This document shows, piece by piece, positions 46,931-57,789 of a stretch of DNA of 64,000 nucleotides. Origin of the DNA: Tanypteryx hageni. Lineage: Eukaryota; Arthropoda; Insecta; Odonata; Petaluridae. A program made the translations under genes and the position numbers. The stretch covers positions 124,649,307 to 124,713,306 of the forward strand of contig CM054114.1 in the NCBI GenBank assembly GCA_028673005.1, in the 5' to 3' direction. The notes beneath the pieces were generated by a model that made no database searches, was not told the DNA's origin, and saw only the letters and a list, made by a program, of their open reading frames with translations. The first letter of the stretch is position 1. Each line of letters begins with the position of its first letter.

Positions 46931-47155
46931 ATATTATTTATATGTAGAAACTTTTCTCGGGTACACAACCGGGTCAAAGTTTGATCTAGGATCAACGTTT
47001 CGACGGCTGACTCTGCCATCTTCATCAGGATGAAGATGGCAGAGTCAGCCGTCGAAACGTTGATCCTAGATCAAACTTTGACCCGGTTGTGTACCCGAGA
47101 AAAGTTTCTACAAGCAATCCACCGGGAAAGCACCAGATCCTTATATTATTTATAT
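46931..47155. mobile_element. Penelope-like terminal fragment with perfect 84-bp palindrome
   Basis: Identical 13-bp direct repeats ATATTATTTATAT (46931-46943 and 47143-47155) bracket a 199-bp insertion. Its core is two arms, 46943-47026 and 47029-47112, that are perfect reverse complements over 84 nt, separated by AG. The arm sequence (GATGAAGATGGCAGAGTCAG, then CCGTCGAAACGTTGA) resembles the terminal sequence of Penelope-like elements, which often carry hammerhead-type motifs and inverted partial end copies. No protein-coding part. Confidence 0.75.
46998..47028 (-). ncRNA. Hammerhead-like ribozyme core (relic?)
   Basis: On the minus strand: CTGATGA (47022-47028), one A, stem GATGGC/GCCGTC closing AGAGTCA, then GAAA (46998-47001), followed by a TTGATC-CTA-GATCAA hairpin in the stem III position. 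The extra A and lack of a clear cleavage triplet leave activity doubtful. The core spans the palindrome centre, and only the minus strand has it. Confidence 0.35.
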
Positions 47156-47235
47156 TAAACATTGGGGTGCCCTAAAAATCGGGGGTCAGGATGCCTTGCA
47201 TCCGCTGCACCCCCCACTTGGCCGGCCCTGGTTTC

Positions 47236-47775
47236 ATGGACTATAAGCGCAAGGATATGAAAAAGTTTATATAGCATATTTTATAATGTTTTTTTCAAAG
47301 ATTTTCTATCTTAAAGCGGTGAACAATTTTTTGCATGCCGAAATCGGCACAAATAGCATTATTTGATTAATAAAAAACAGACACATTCGGAATCAGTGTC
47401 CGGAGAAAAATTAGTGAAAACTTCTTTGACAAAAAAATCTGATATTGTAGGATTTAAATTCAGTCAACCAATGGATATTGTACACTAGATATTTGAATGG
47501 GTGCGAACACCGTGTTAAACATGGCGGGACAGAAGTGGTGTTTTCAAATATCCAAGGTGACCTTAAAGAGAGCATTAAGTCAATTTATGAAACGGTTATA
47601 AATATAGTTTTCCAGTTCTGTCGTTCTGTCTGGTCGGTCTGTGTGAGACCCTTCGATTTTTCAAGGTGCAAGGTTTATTTCCTTCATTCATTAAAATACG
47701 TAAATATGGACAGAATTTATCCGTTTATGCTTTATTCGACGGCTATAACTACAAAAGATCTTATTTTTGCGATGC
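47236..47775. other. Non-coding, repeat-like
   Basis: A 117-codon plus frame (47478-47831) runs into family R2 and has no recognised domain. Confidence 0.4.
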
Positions 47776-47779
47776 TTAG

Positions 47780-48185
47780 ATGTTACACGGCAGAATTTGA
47801 CAGAAATACTCATCTTTTCGAAATTTTATGACCTTTTCGTACTCTTTCCGGATGTTGCCAAAGCGACCCGATTGAATTAGCATCTATTAAGCCTTCGAAT
47901 AGACGAAAGAATTGCGATATTCGCTTCGCGGTTTTTATGAAGCATCGAATTTATAGTTGTAGCAACGCCAAACTTAATAGATTGCAACGTTAATAATTGC
48001 AGATAATAATTATGTAATTATTCAGTAAACTGCGTGTGGAATGTGGGCATTTTAAATGATCGACCGAAAGAAAAGAATATTCTTTTATTTCAATGCTAGA
48101 ATATTACCTTTTTCGTAAGGGAGAAACAATTAAAATTGCACATAGGAATTATAAAAACAAACATGAAATTTAAAATTATGGATGA
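47780..48185 (-). repeat. Dispersed repeat family R2, copy 2
   Basis: Inverse of 14830-15260 with high similarity over about 400 bp. Confidence 0.8.
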
Positions 48186-48452
48186 AATTTCACATGCAAT
48201 GTAGTTTATAAGGAAATTTAAAAAAATAAAAATAATAAGAATATTTACGGTGTTATTTATTGTTACTGTTGCTTAAAATTTGTTTACATCATATATGTAC
48301 GTGATTAGATTTGAAGTAGGTACCTTTAAAATTAGCTGTTTCATTGAACGAAAGATAAGCGAAATGACTTTGTTATAAAACTTGATTTAATGGAAAAATA
48401 CAATAATTATAATCGATTTTGAGTCGAGATATTGTATTATTTTATACTTACT

Positions 48453-48483
48453 CCCGTCATATTTGACGGGGAAATCGGCTAGT
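48453..48483 (+). mobile_element. Helitron-like 3' end
   Basis: Perfect 7-bp stem CCCGTCA/TGACGGG (48453-48459, 48464-48470), 8-base spacer, CTAG (48479-48482), T. Confidence 0.7.
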
Positions 48484-48597
48484 CTTACATATAGTTTTCC
48501 AGTTCTGTGTAACACTGACGTCATCAATGGCACTTTTTAACAAACTTCCCGATTAGGTGGAAGGTTGAAATTGATTCAGATATAAAAATTAAATGAC

Positions 48598-48770
48598 GAA
48601 TAAAGACCCGGGTTCGACTACAGTGAGGCGAATCCCATTTCCTGCAAGATAACACGTAAAAAGCGACTCTTTTTAAAGTGTAGGCTTTGATTCTTTCGGA
48701 AATTAAAATTAGAAAAAATTGACGTACAATCTTCGAATTTAAACTATGTTTTAGGAAAATTAATAAAGTT
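48598..48770 (+). repeat. SINE-like repeat family S1, copy 3
   Basis: Inverse of the 19.2 and 35.8 kb copies: B-box-like GGTTCGACTAC at 48611-48621, then AACACGTAAAAAG and a TTAAAATTAGAAAAAATTGA block. Confidence 0.55.
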
Positions 48771-48833
48771 CCTTACTTAGAGTATCAATTGTTGTCACAA
48801 CCCGCGTACGTGTAAAGGTGCGTTTACAGTATG

Positions 48834-49061
48834 CGAGCACGAGCAAACGAACACAAGCGAACGAATGGATTCGCTTTAATGTGAACGGTGATTGAGAGCG
48901 AAAGAACGAGTTCGTTCGCTCTCGCCGATGTTCGCTAGCAGTGCGGAAACCAGCGAATCATCGAGCGAAGGAATTCGTTCGCAGTAATGCTCGCTTAGGT
49001 TAAACGCCCCTTTCACGAACACGAGCGAACGAACGTTCGTTCGTTCGCTCGCTCGTGCTCG
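48834..49061. repeat. GAGCGAACG-rich inverted repeat, MITE-like
   Basis: Left end CGAGCACGAGCAAACGAAC (48834) pairs with inverted right end CGAGCACGAGCGAGCGAAC (from 49061). The right end itself contains a palindrome ACGAACGTTCGT at about 49029-49041. GTAAAGGTGCGTTTACA lies just outside. Short-period GAAC/GAGC composition throughout. Confidence 0.7.
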
Positions 49062-49114
49062 TTGGATTTAGTTTGGATTATTTTACTTATCTAAACGACT
49101 ATATATGTAGATGT

Positions 49115-49330
49115 AGAGTAAGAGAGAGGGGGATGTGGGGAAGGGGGATAGTAAGGAAGGGATAAAGAATGGAAGGTACATAGAGAGTAAGGGAGGTATA
49201 GAATTGGAAAAGGACGAGAGGAAAGAGATAAAGAGGGAGAGCTAGAGATTGGGACAGGAGGGAATGATAGAGGGGGAGGTGGGAGAAATGAGAGGTAGAG
49301 AGAGAGAGAGAAAGGGAGGGAGAGAGGGAC
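49115..49330. repeat. Polypurine tract, about 0.2 kb
   Basis: G/A-rich plus strand (GAGAGAG, GGGAGG). Minus-strand frame of 78 codons is compositional. Confidence 0.9.
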
Positions 49331-49449
49331 GGCATATTATTATTTATTTATTATTATTACTTAATTTTTGACAAGGGGCTCATCATTTAGCATATCTTAA
49401 TGATTTTTCATATCGAGGTCAAATATATCTGGAATATTTTTATCATAAT

Positions 49450-49480
49450 CCCATCATATTTGACGGGCAATTACGCTAGT
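49450..49480 (+). mobile_element. Helitron-like 3' end
   Basis: Stem 49450-49456 / 49461-49467 (CCCATCA with TGACGGG, one wobble), 8-base spacer, CTAG (49476-49479), T. 997 bases after the 48.48-kb end, same orientation. Confidence 0.65.
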
Positions 49481-52370
49481 TAATAATATTCGTGGCTCAG
49501 TAAATAAATCAGTGCCGGCATTTTAATCTGTAAACGTCACCACAATACTGAATACGTCAGTATCGTTGGTCACTTTTCCTCGAAAGTTCGAATTATGCGT
49601 CATATATCTCGACTGATAACATTTCTCGGATCCGTTGCTGTTGACGACGGAATCAACTCGTGGCGTAATTGTTTCACTTGTGTACCTCTTCTCTCTCTCT
49701 CTCTCTCAGCCTTGACATCGAACCCAGCAGCACGTCGGGAGAGGGAAAAGAGGGTTGGGCCTAACAAGTCAAACCGGCTTCGTCGAAAATAAAAATAAAT
49801 TAATAAAAATCCCTCCGAACACAGGATTTTTCGGCAGTGATGGCACGCGCGTCGCTTCGGACGAGTCCGTTAATGATCTTTGCAGTGAATTTGCGATTCT
49901 CTCTCTATCTCGAGAAAGTTTTTCGATTGGGCTGTGGTGCGTTGGGTATTTTACTCGTTTACCCCTCGGTACGCGCAGGTGGCGGCGCTTTGCATGCGAC
50001 CTACCCACCGTTCTCATTTTCCATCCCCTTGAGAATTTTGCATCGCGCTTTGGTGAATTGTCCTCGAAAAATCGCGCGACCCTTCAAAACTGGACGGATC
50101 TATTATTTTTTTTAAAGTATCCTTCGTAGGTTGGTAAATATTGTTAAATGCTGGGAGTTTTTTTTAAACAAACCAGCGCCTCGGGTGGTAAAAAAATATA
50201 ATTTGCGAGCAATATTCCGCGAAGGCCCGCATGGGTGTGTATTGACATAATGATTTGATTGTCTTCGACTTGAATTTTCGATATTTTTTCACGCATCGAT
50301 ATGTCGATTCGATTGATAGGAGATTTGTTTACTCGATTTTATCCTTTCCGTCGACTAATCGATTATTTTTAAAAAATATTTATTTCCCGCTTTATTTTCA
50401 CCAATGATAATTTTAATTCTTTCAACAACTCGAAGTTTTAACTATCTATTTTTGTTTTTACCCTTATTTTAGTTCGAAGAGAAAATAAATTGCACTTTGT
50501 TTTACGACTTTCGCAGCAATTTTAACGCATTTTTCGCCCGATATGCCAATCTTCTTTTATTTTTTTGCATTGCCGTTTTAAAAATGGTTTTATTTTTCTA
50601 AAATGTTTGTCGGCCATCGATTCTTTGCGATCGCCAAGAAGATCTGTGGAATATGTCCTTCCCTTTCGACTGTTTTTCTTTGTTGACCTCAGCACGTTTG
50701 CATCCATCCGAATTGCTTACCTTTCCCTCTCTCTTTATTCTACTCGCGTACTTTTAAACGTCTCCATCGGCGTATTTTTATTTTGTAAAACTCGCGACCT
50801 TCGCCATTTTTCCTTTAGAGGTTTTTTTTGCTGCACTCCATGGTGCGAATCTGCCCTTCCTCGTTTTCATTGAGAATTTAAATGCGTTTTTACATTTATG
50901 CTTGTAATAATAATTTTATTTATCATTAAATGGTTACATACCACAATAGGTACCCTCAATAATGTAGTTTTTTATGTTGCGAATTCATATAAAACATAAA
51001 TTAATAAACCTTGTAAGCGCCTATGTAGTACCTACTTGCCTGAATTTTATGGTACATGGATTTTATACCCCGAGCGGAAAGTGATTTAGGGAGGCCAAGG
51101 CTGATTTTATTTGGGGCCTCTCACCATAATGATAATAATAAAATATAAACTATAAATGTTTAAGAATGATTAAATTTTTCGAAAAGCATGTTGAGTGCCG
51201 CTTATTTCCGTTTAGACATATTTTTTGTTTTTGGGATTTATGGCGGCTGTCAAACCCCGTTCTATAGTAAACTTGACGAAAAAATACTATTTGCTGGTGT
51301 TTGTTAGCGTTAGAGATTCTGTCAATTGTTTAATTCGCTATAAATGCACGTCGAATGACGAATCAATTGATTTTCTGTAAGCATTAGTGGTCGTAACTAC
51401 CGTCAACAACGATGCCATGGAAACGTAATTGTTTACGTTTCATTTCGCTGGTGGTTACTCTCGTTTATACCATCCTCCTACACGTATGCGATGAATGTTT
51501 GCTTAAATGTCATTCAGCTGGAAATAAATTCTCCGCTTTACACGATTCAGCCGTGACGCGGTAGTTATGTAATCCGAATAACGATCGCTCGTCGTTTTTT
51601 TCTCCTTTAGTGGCAGTTTCCAGTCACCTTCATGCGTTCGAAGTAAACGGTGTCATTTGTTATTGGGATTACCCATCTTTTCGTATGGTCTCACGTCTGT
51701 CGATTGCTTTTATCGCCTACTATCTTGATGAATGGTCTCGTGATGCCGAGGAATTTTCCACGTATCATTCTGACGTGGGGCCATGTCGAAGCAGGAGTTT
51801 CCCGAAAAATGTCTTTACCGTACTTCTCCGACTATAAGACGATCTCGAATGTAAGACGACTCTTTACACATGCTAATTTTGGCGAAAATTTTTTAATAAA
51901 GCATTCTGAAGTAATTAAATCAAGCAAGATTGTTAGTGTTATTTTTGTATTTAAATCTTTAAAAATTGTCATCACAATGCGCAGTGCAGAGATGTAATAA
52001 CTGTGATTTAAACTATGCTAGTCATAGTCACACAGTTTTTAATTTATTTCGCAATGCATATAAGACGACCCTCATACTTTTTTTTAAACAGAAACGGAAA
52101 AACCTCGTTTTATACTCGGCTAAATACGGTATTTATCTTTGAGTATCATCCTTGTAAGTTGTTACATCGGTTAATGTCACCCAATAGGAAATTGAAATTA
52201 AATTCAAAATAATACGGGGGAATAGGTTTATAGAAGTCATTAATATGCTCGATCACTATTGATTGTTTGGCGTCGTTACAACAGTTTGATTGCCACAACA
52301 GAAACAATGCCAGTTACTAATTGTTTTCCAGCTCGCTCAACAATGCTTTCCTTTTAGTTTAAGCGTGTAG
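49481..52370. other. Intronic DNA, no gene recognised
   Basis: Frames at 49755-50129 (overlapping on both strands) and 50565-50873 lack homology. TC-repeat at 49689-49708. Remaining sequence AT-rich. Confidence 0.4.
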
Positions 52371-52374
52371 CGTC

Positions 52375-52926
52375 AGTTCGGAGCATCATCTACGTGATTT
52401 ATTTTGGTTCTTCGCGACCCTTTTTTCAAATCACACGTCTTGGCGGGTTTATTCGAAAGATTTCGATACTGTTGTTACTTTTCTTCAGCGCTCTTCCGAA
52501 AATGTCCGGCGGCGCAGTCCTCCGAAGGCTCCCGAGGAATTTCGTGAAAGTGGCTCCCGTTAAATCCGTCGGGTTTCCCGTGCGTGTGCACCAACCTTCT
52601 CCTTCACCTACGTGGTCATGCGTGGTCTTCACCTCTTTGAAAATTACTACCACGTCTCCGCAATGGCCTCCAAAAGCTTTTTACACTCTCTCTCCTTGCG
52701 TCCTCGCGGTGCGGGCGCAAAGGAGAGTCGTGGTTTCTTCTACAGCGTGTGTTCGCGCCGACGGAAGCTCGAAATTTCGTGTCTCTCGCTTCGAGAGAGT
52801 CTTTAAGTGCGTGGTTCATTCCGGCGAAAGTGTTTCTCGTCATTTTTTAAAGTTGGAAATGCTAATGAAATCGGCGTATGCGCTGCTGCGCCCGTAGTCT
52901 ATTTTTGTGCGTGATTTTCACGCGCG
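52375..52926 (+). promoter_or_regulatory. Candidate CpG-rich promoter and 5' exon
   Basis: TCAGTT (initiator-like) at 52373-52378 opens a stretch that is clearly richer in G, C and CpG than its neighbours and ends at a strong donor CGCGCG|GTGAGT (donor at 52927). A 167-codon open frame at 52394-52897 overlaps it, but its composition shows no recognisable domain, so I read the stretch as a possible untranslated first exon of a gene continuing downstream or an internal promoter. No repeat family is recognised in it. Confidence 0.3.
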
Positions 52927-53148
52927 GTGAGTTTTCCTGCGAAGTATCGCCGTGGTATTGAAATAGGAAGATGATGCGCTTATGCGTAAACGGGTTTGCA
53001 TATGTGTATGTATGTGTGTGATTGTAATAATACGATATGTTCCGAAAGCAATAAAATGTTAATTAAATTGCTTTCGCTTGTGATGAGGGGATTAAAGACA
53101 ATTTCTGTTGTTTTAAACGTAGTTTATTCATTTAAATCTAGATTTAAG

Positions 53149-53676
53149 TCGCATTTCGAAAACAACAAATTACTCACAATCAAGGTCAGTACCGGTGCAT
53201 GGCAATCATCTGTCAGGAATAGTAGAAGGGAGGAGGTGGTCATCACGCGATTGAGGATAGGCCACTGTGCCTTAACCCACTCGTACCTTTTTACCACCCC
53301 ACGGGTACAACCTCGATGTGATGACTGCGACACTTTTCTTACCATAAGACACCTCCTGACAGAATGCCAAAGATATTTTGAGTTGCGTAGGAAATGCAAT
53401 ATCAGGGGATGTATAAGAGACATCCTAGGTGATGACACAACTAGGATGAATGAAGTTTTATTATTTTTAACGGAGGCTGGACTTTTCCAACGATTTTAAA
53501 TTCTATTCTTTTCTATTTTTATTTTATTATTTATTTATATATATGTGTGTGTATATGTATATATGTATATATAATCATTAAATTGTAAATATTAAAACTT
53601 TGACGAAGGTGCAAAATGACCCTCGATGTCGATGCACCAGTATAAATGAAGAACTACTACTACTACTCGCATTTCG
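53149..53676 (+). mobile_element. 5'-truncated Jockey-type LINE with target duplication
   Basis: Direct repeats TCGCATTTCG (53149-53158 and 53667-53676) flank 53159-53666. The insert encodes in frame (up to 53499) the C-terminal part of ORF2 with SSVRNSRREEVVITRLRIGH, CDDCDTFLTIRHLLTECQRY and a terminal LFLTEAGLF-like end, matching the Jockey RNase H/C-terminal zinc-binding region, then a 3' UTR and an (ACT)n tail (53653-53666). Intact frame and clean duplications point to a recent insertion. It is too short to move by itself. Confidence 0.9.
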
Positions 53677-54500
53677 CCTTGACTAAATTTCTATAATAAA
53701 TCCTTTTCACCAACAACAGTTTCATTAATTTTTTTAACGAATATCTGATATTTGATCAGCGGTTTGTGCATTCATTCTTAAGCTAAGTTATCGAACAATT
53801 CTATGCTTACATTTTGAAATGAAATCGTAATGAGTTACGAGAAAAAGACAACAATTGAAATAAATGCTCGAAATTGTAATAGTTTTCTTCTTCTTAAAAT
53901 GGGTGTTTTCTTTCGCCTTTTTTATTAAAGATTTCTGCGAATGCGAAATTTCGTTCGGAAATCGTGGTTAGGTATGATGTGTATGCAGATGTATTTAATA
54001 TTTCCCTCGATAGATGTCTGGAATGAGCGTCTATTCGGGTCAATTGGCCGCGGCTACTATGTACAAGGTTAGTAATTACCACATTACTGAGCCTCTTAAT
54101 TAAACCTTGAAAAATGTCTCATTCAATAAGAGTCATTTTGATCGGATCTATTTCGCATAATATCAAAGTACACAGTCGTTTCGAGAGCTTTTGAGATAGC
54201 ATTACCTTCTTATAATTGTTTACGCGTTTGCATGCGGAACCCCACCCCCATATTCATAGATCCTTTGGCTTCAGAAGGAAAATATCCCTTTAAAGGGTTT
54301 AGGAGTTCGAACGATGTGTTTCGTAATGGCTACTGTTAAAGCGAGAAGCGCTGCACTTGCCCCACACACCGTCTCTCTTTCTCTTACACACTCGATTCAT
54401 CATCGCTGGCGAAAAAGCGAGAGCCTTTTTGTTTACTACATCCGAGCTCTTCTTCTTTACGACGCCGTCGCTTAGCGAAGGTAGTTGTTTATTTTCCTCT
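53677..54500. other. Intronic DNA, no gene recognised
   Basis: A 108-codon minus frame (54299-54625) has no recognised domain. Confidence 0.4.
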
Positions 54501-54509
54501 GCAAGCTCG

Positions 54510-54645
54510 AGCGGATAGATAAACAACGCCTTGGCGTGCGCGATCGTAGTTGCCTCGAGGGATATGGCCATCCCATACAATCGAAAAAAAATTGATAAAA
54601 ACAACGCGCTACTAGTTATTATCAAGTAGGCGCTTTGATAACGAG
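54510..54645. promoter_or_regulatory. GATA-site cluster, candidate enhancer
   Basis: AGATAA (54517-54522), TGATAA (54593-54598), TTATCA (54619-54624) and TGATAA (54636-54641) lie in about 125 bp of sequence free of recognised repeats and richer in CpG than its surroundings. Motif count only; chance is not excluded. Confidence 0.3.
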
Positions 54646-55825
54646 CTCTTGTAAGGGCCAGCGAAGGTCTTGGCGTTTAAGTAAGAACGATCGAGTGCTG
54701 TGGATATGCGTTGTTATTGTAGCAATCGAAGTGATTGTGTTGACGCAACATCAAGAGGCTTGCTCGTGTAAGGGAGTCTATTAGCGTTGGAACAATAACT
54801 CTTTGTATCGTTGTGTAAGCGGTTAATGATTTTCAAACGGCAATTAGCTGGCCTCGGTATGACTGGCAGGACGAGTTAGTCGAATTTGCAAGAATAGGAG
54901 TCGTTTTAGGACGCAATAAAATCCCTTGTATTAAACGACTAAGTTAGCTCATTTTTTTATAATGAAGAAATAGAGAAATATGTGCGTAGAAGCTTGCTTC
55001 TTGTAAGCCATTCTCTTTTTAAAAATTCATTTATTTCCACCCTTTAACGACGTAGTAAAAGTTACGTTTTGGATTTAAAAAATATTTTTTGGTTAAAAAT
55101 CTTGGTTACGTTGAAGAATTGAATCCGATTCGCATTCTTCGTTTAAATTATTTCGTGTCCTTTTGGCTCATAAGACTAATCTTTTCATCTCCATATATAC
55201 CTATACATTTTTCCTCCATATTATCTTTTTAGTTGTTTTTGCTTCCTTTTGTGCGTCTATCCGTCTCAAAAGCATTAAATTTCGAGTGGAAACTAACGAA
55301 ATTCAGATTTTTAATGAAAAAAAAACAAAAAATTCCAAACGGGATGACGTCCTCTCGGGTTTTGAGTCCTCGTCCGAGCCCGAATGAGTTTTATCTTTAT
55401 TATCGTCGTTAATGACTCTTTATTATCGTCGTTAATGACTCGATTTTTTATTGTGGCGAAGACGGGGTTGCTAGGGCAACGGGAAAATAGTTGTCCGATC
55501 AAAAAAAGAATCAGATCTTGTTATTTTGCGTTTAGTGTTGGGATCTTCAAGCATTAACATTATTTTGCTTTCCTATGTAAACAAGCCTGAGAAAATTTGT
55601 TTGTAACTTATAATCTGACCGATTTCGTTTAAATTAATGATAAAAAATTCTGCCATTTCTGCAAGCTAAAAATTATATTAAAAACGAAACAGTTTAAAAG
55701 CATAATCAAAGAAAAATATTCTTATGGTACCGCTTAAAAAAAACTCGGATGCCTCTTGCCTTGTGACGTCATATTTCTCAGGATTTAATTTTTTACGCAA
55801 TTTATAACGACAATCGGCTAAGTAA
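54646..55825. other. Intronic DNA, no gene recognised
   Basis: A short tandem duplication TTTATTATCGTCGTTAATGA at 55396-55439. No gene. Confidence 0.45.
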
Positions 55826-55828
55826 ATA

Positions 55829-55831
<3 letters not shown>

Positions 55832-55895
<64 letters not shown>

Positions 55896-55902
55896 CACAC
55901 AT

Positions 55903-55939
<37 letters not shown>

Positions 55940-55950
55940 CTATATAATCA
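55832..55950. repeat. Compound (AT)n/(AC)n microsatellite
   Basis: AT run, then ACACATACACAC, then AT run again, symmetrical in layout. Confidence 0.95.
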
Positions 55951-56039
55951 TGAAGATTAATTGCGCCTAGAAGTTCGCCATATTCAGCTAGATTCTCGAT
56001 CGAGGCAGGCTTCCCTTTATCCTACCTTTCTTATTCTAG

Positions 56040-56400
56040 AAGTTATATTTGAATAACCTAGATGGCGAATGTGAGGAACGTTGCGCGAAGTTAACTCGCC
56101 TCGGGCAATAAATTCCATCTGAATTCCAAAACTGATTCTTAACTCTCGCCTGCTGCTTGAAAAGGTAGCGGGTACGAATCCTGCGCAAGTAGGATTTTTC
56201 CAAGGTCGCCCGGCCCCCTGTTTATGTGGTTTGAGGAGACCGCGCAAATTCAGCTGTTCCGTCCTTTCGGAAGGGACGTTAAGCCGTTGGCTTCTTCGTA
56301 AGAGCAGGCAAATGCCGGCACCGGGTTTCCCTCCCTTCATTGCACTACCTCTGACAAGGGGAGGACCCGTACGTGGGGTCACGGATTTTGCTGAAACTTG
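56040..56400 (+). repeat. SINE-like repeat with GGGACGTTAAGCCG core
   Basis: B-box-like GGTACGAATCC at about 56170, then CGGAAGGGACGTTAAGCCGT (56270-56289), a phrase I associate with cores of invertebrate SINEs and related LINE tails. It ends in one arm (56355-56388) of a perfect 34-bp inverted repeat. The minus-strand frame 56017-56382 is repeat-derived. Confidence 0.55.
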
Positions 56401-56900
56401 GTAGGTACGTAGCGCTAGATGCCAGGATCACAACCAACCCCCCCTTTAGTTAGTTAGTTTTTATGCAAATTGCGTTTAAAGTTCGCATTTTTGCGACGCG
56501 CTAGATAAAGTCACTTACGACGGCACGGTTCTTCATCGTAATCCGTAGCCTAGCGCTAGGGAGCTGGTCTAGCGTTTTCAAGGTCCGGTGTTCGATACCA
56601 GTTTTGGTCGCTTTTTTTTCCTCGCTTATTTTATTATTCCCGTTTTCCTTTTTCGCGGTGAAGTTTTACTCGGTATCAACAACCATTTTTTCATTTTTTT
56701 CTTCCTACATTTTCGTTCTTGGAATTTTTCACATTCTCTTGTTCACCACACGACAGAATTTACTGTCAGATCAGATCTTCTTTCATTTATCTCTGTATAC
56801 TTTTTAACTAATATTTATATTCATAGTACATGGTAAAAAATCCATAAAATATTTTTGCGAACACTGAAATCCGTGACCCCACGTACGGGTCCTCCCCTTG
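56355..56900. repeat. Perfect 34-bp inverted repeats 478 bp apart
   Basis: 56355-56388 and 56867-56900 are exact reverse complements (beginning CAAGGGGAGGACCCGTACGT). Probably the ends of two oppositely oriented copies of one repeat, or a single element with these as inner arms. Between them a GTGTTCGATACC B-box-like site at 56588. Confidence 0.8.
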
Positions 56901-57395
56901 TGAGATACCCACTGTGCGTAGGACAGAGGCGAATCGGCTGGGCATTCAAATTCAGGTAGGAGGGAGGGGTAGGGGTCAAGCTTAGCGTAGCGCGCCAATT
57001 TTAAGGGAAGGGAAAACTAAAAAGGCAAACATAAGCATCACGTATTTTATGGACGATCTCTTAGATTTGTAAGAAACGCAGAAAGGGAGGAGGAATGGTC
57101 TTCGGATCTGGGCTAGTGCTTGGTTCAGCATTTCTTGAGAACAATACAATGAGAGTGAGATAGAGAAACATTTATCTGATATTAACGCAAACAAGCCCAT
57201 TCAAAGATATTTACGATTCTATCTCTTGACCGAAAGCGCGATCAGAGCGCATGGGAAGCGCTTGGATCGCACAAAAAATATTCTCTTGCCGCCCTGAGGT
57301 ACGGTGACCATACGTTCCGTTTTTAACGGGATCGTCCCGTTTTTCCGAGAGTGCCATTTAATATACCAAGTTACACGAAAAATTAATCCTACTCA
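56901..57395. other. Non-coding, no gene recognised
   Basis: GGTGACCATACGTTCCGTTT at 57302 looks like a single end of a common MITE type. Otherwise nothing. Confidence 0.4.
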
Positions 57396-57482
57396 TATAA
57401 TGAAATTGATGGAATCCGAAGATCCTATGCAGACAGGCATAAGCTGCAAAGGTGGGAATAATTTTGAAACGAGAAAAAAGTC

Positions 57483-57553
57483 TGCTATGACTGCGAATCG
57501 AACCCGGGTCTTCCACTTGCCGGGCGGATATTCTACCTCTGAACTATCGTAGC
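57483..57553 (-). pseudogene. tRNA-like pseudogene, first copy
   Basis: Same 71-base frame as the second copy but the T stem is broken (CCGGG against CGCAG). Anticodon-loop CCGGCAA. Six or more T follow on the minus strand. The duplicated block runs from about 57398 to 57556. Confidence 0.7.
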
Positions 57554-57789
57554 AGAACAATTTTTCTCGTTTCTGAACGCGGATGTTTCCTTGGTTGGGA
57601 CGGAACCAGCCAAGCTAGTATCAAACTGCCCCAACGGATGTCCTCGAAGAGATACATCGAAGAAAACTCCTCCCTCTCAAATGGTGAGATTGCCAAGCAA
57701 GAAATTGATGGAATAATATGATCCAAAGACCCTATGCAGATAGGCATAAGCTGTAAAGGTGGGAATAATTTTGAAACGAGAAAAAAGTC

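Noticed and set aside
52394..52897. 167-codon frame as a protein-coding gene
   Set aside because: No recognisable domain, overlapping minus frames, composition explained by CpG richness. Kept only as a possible 5' exon.
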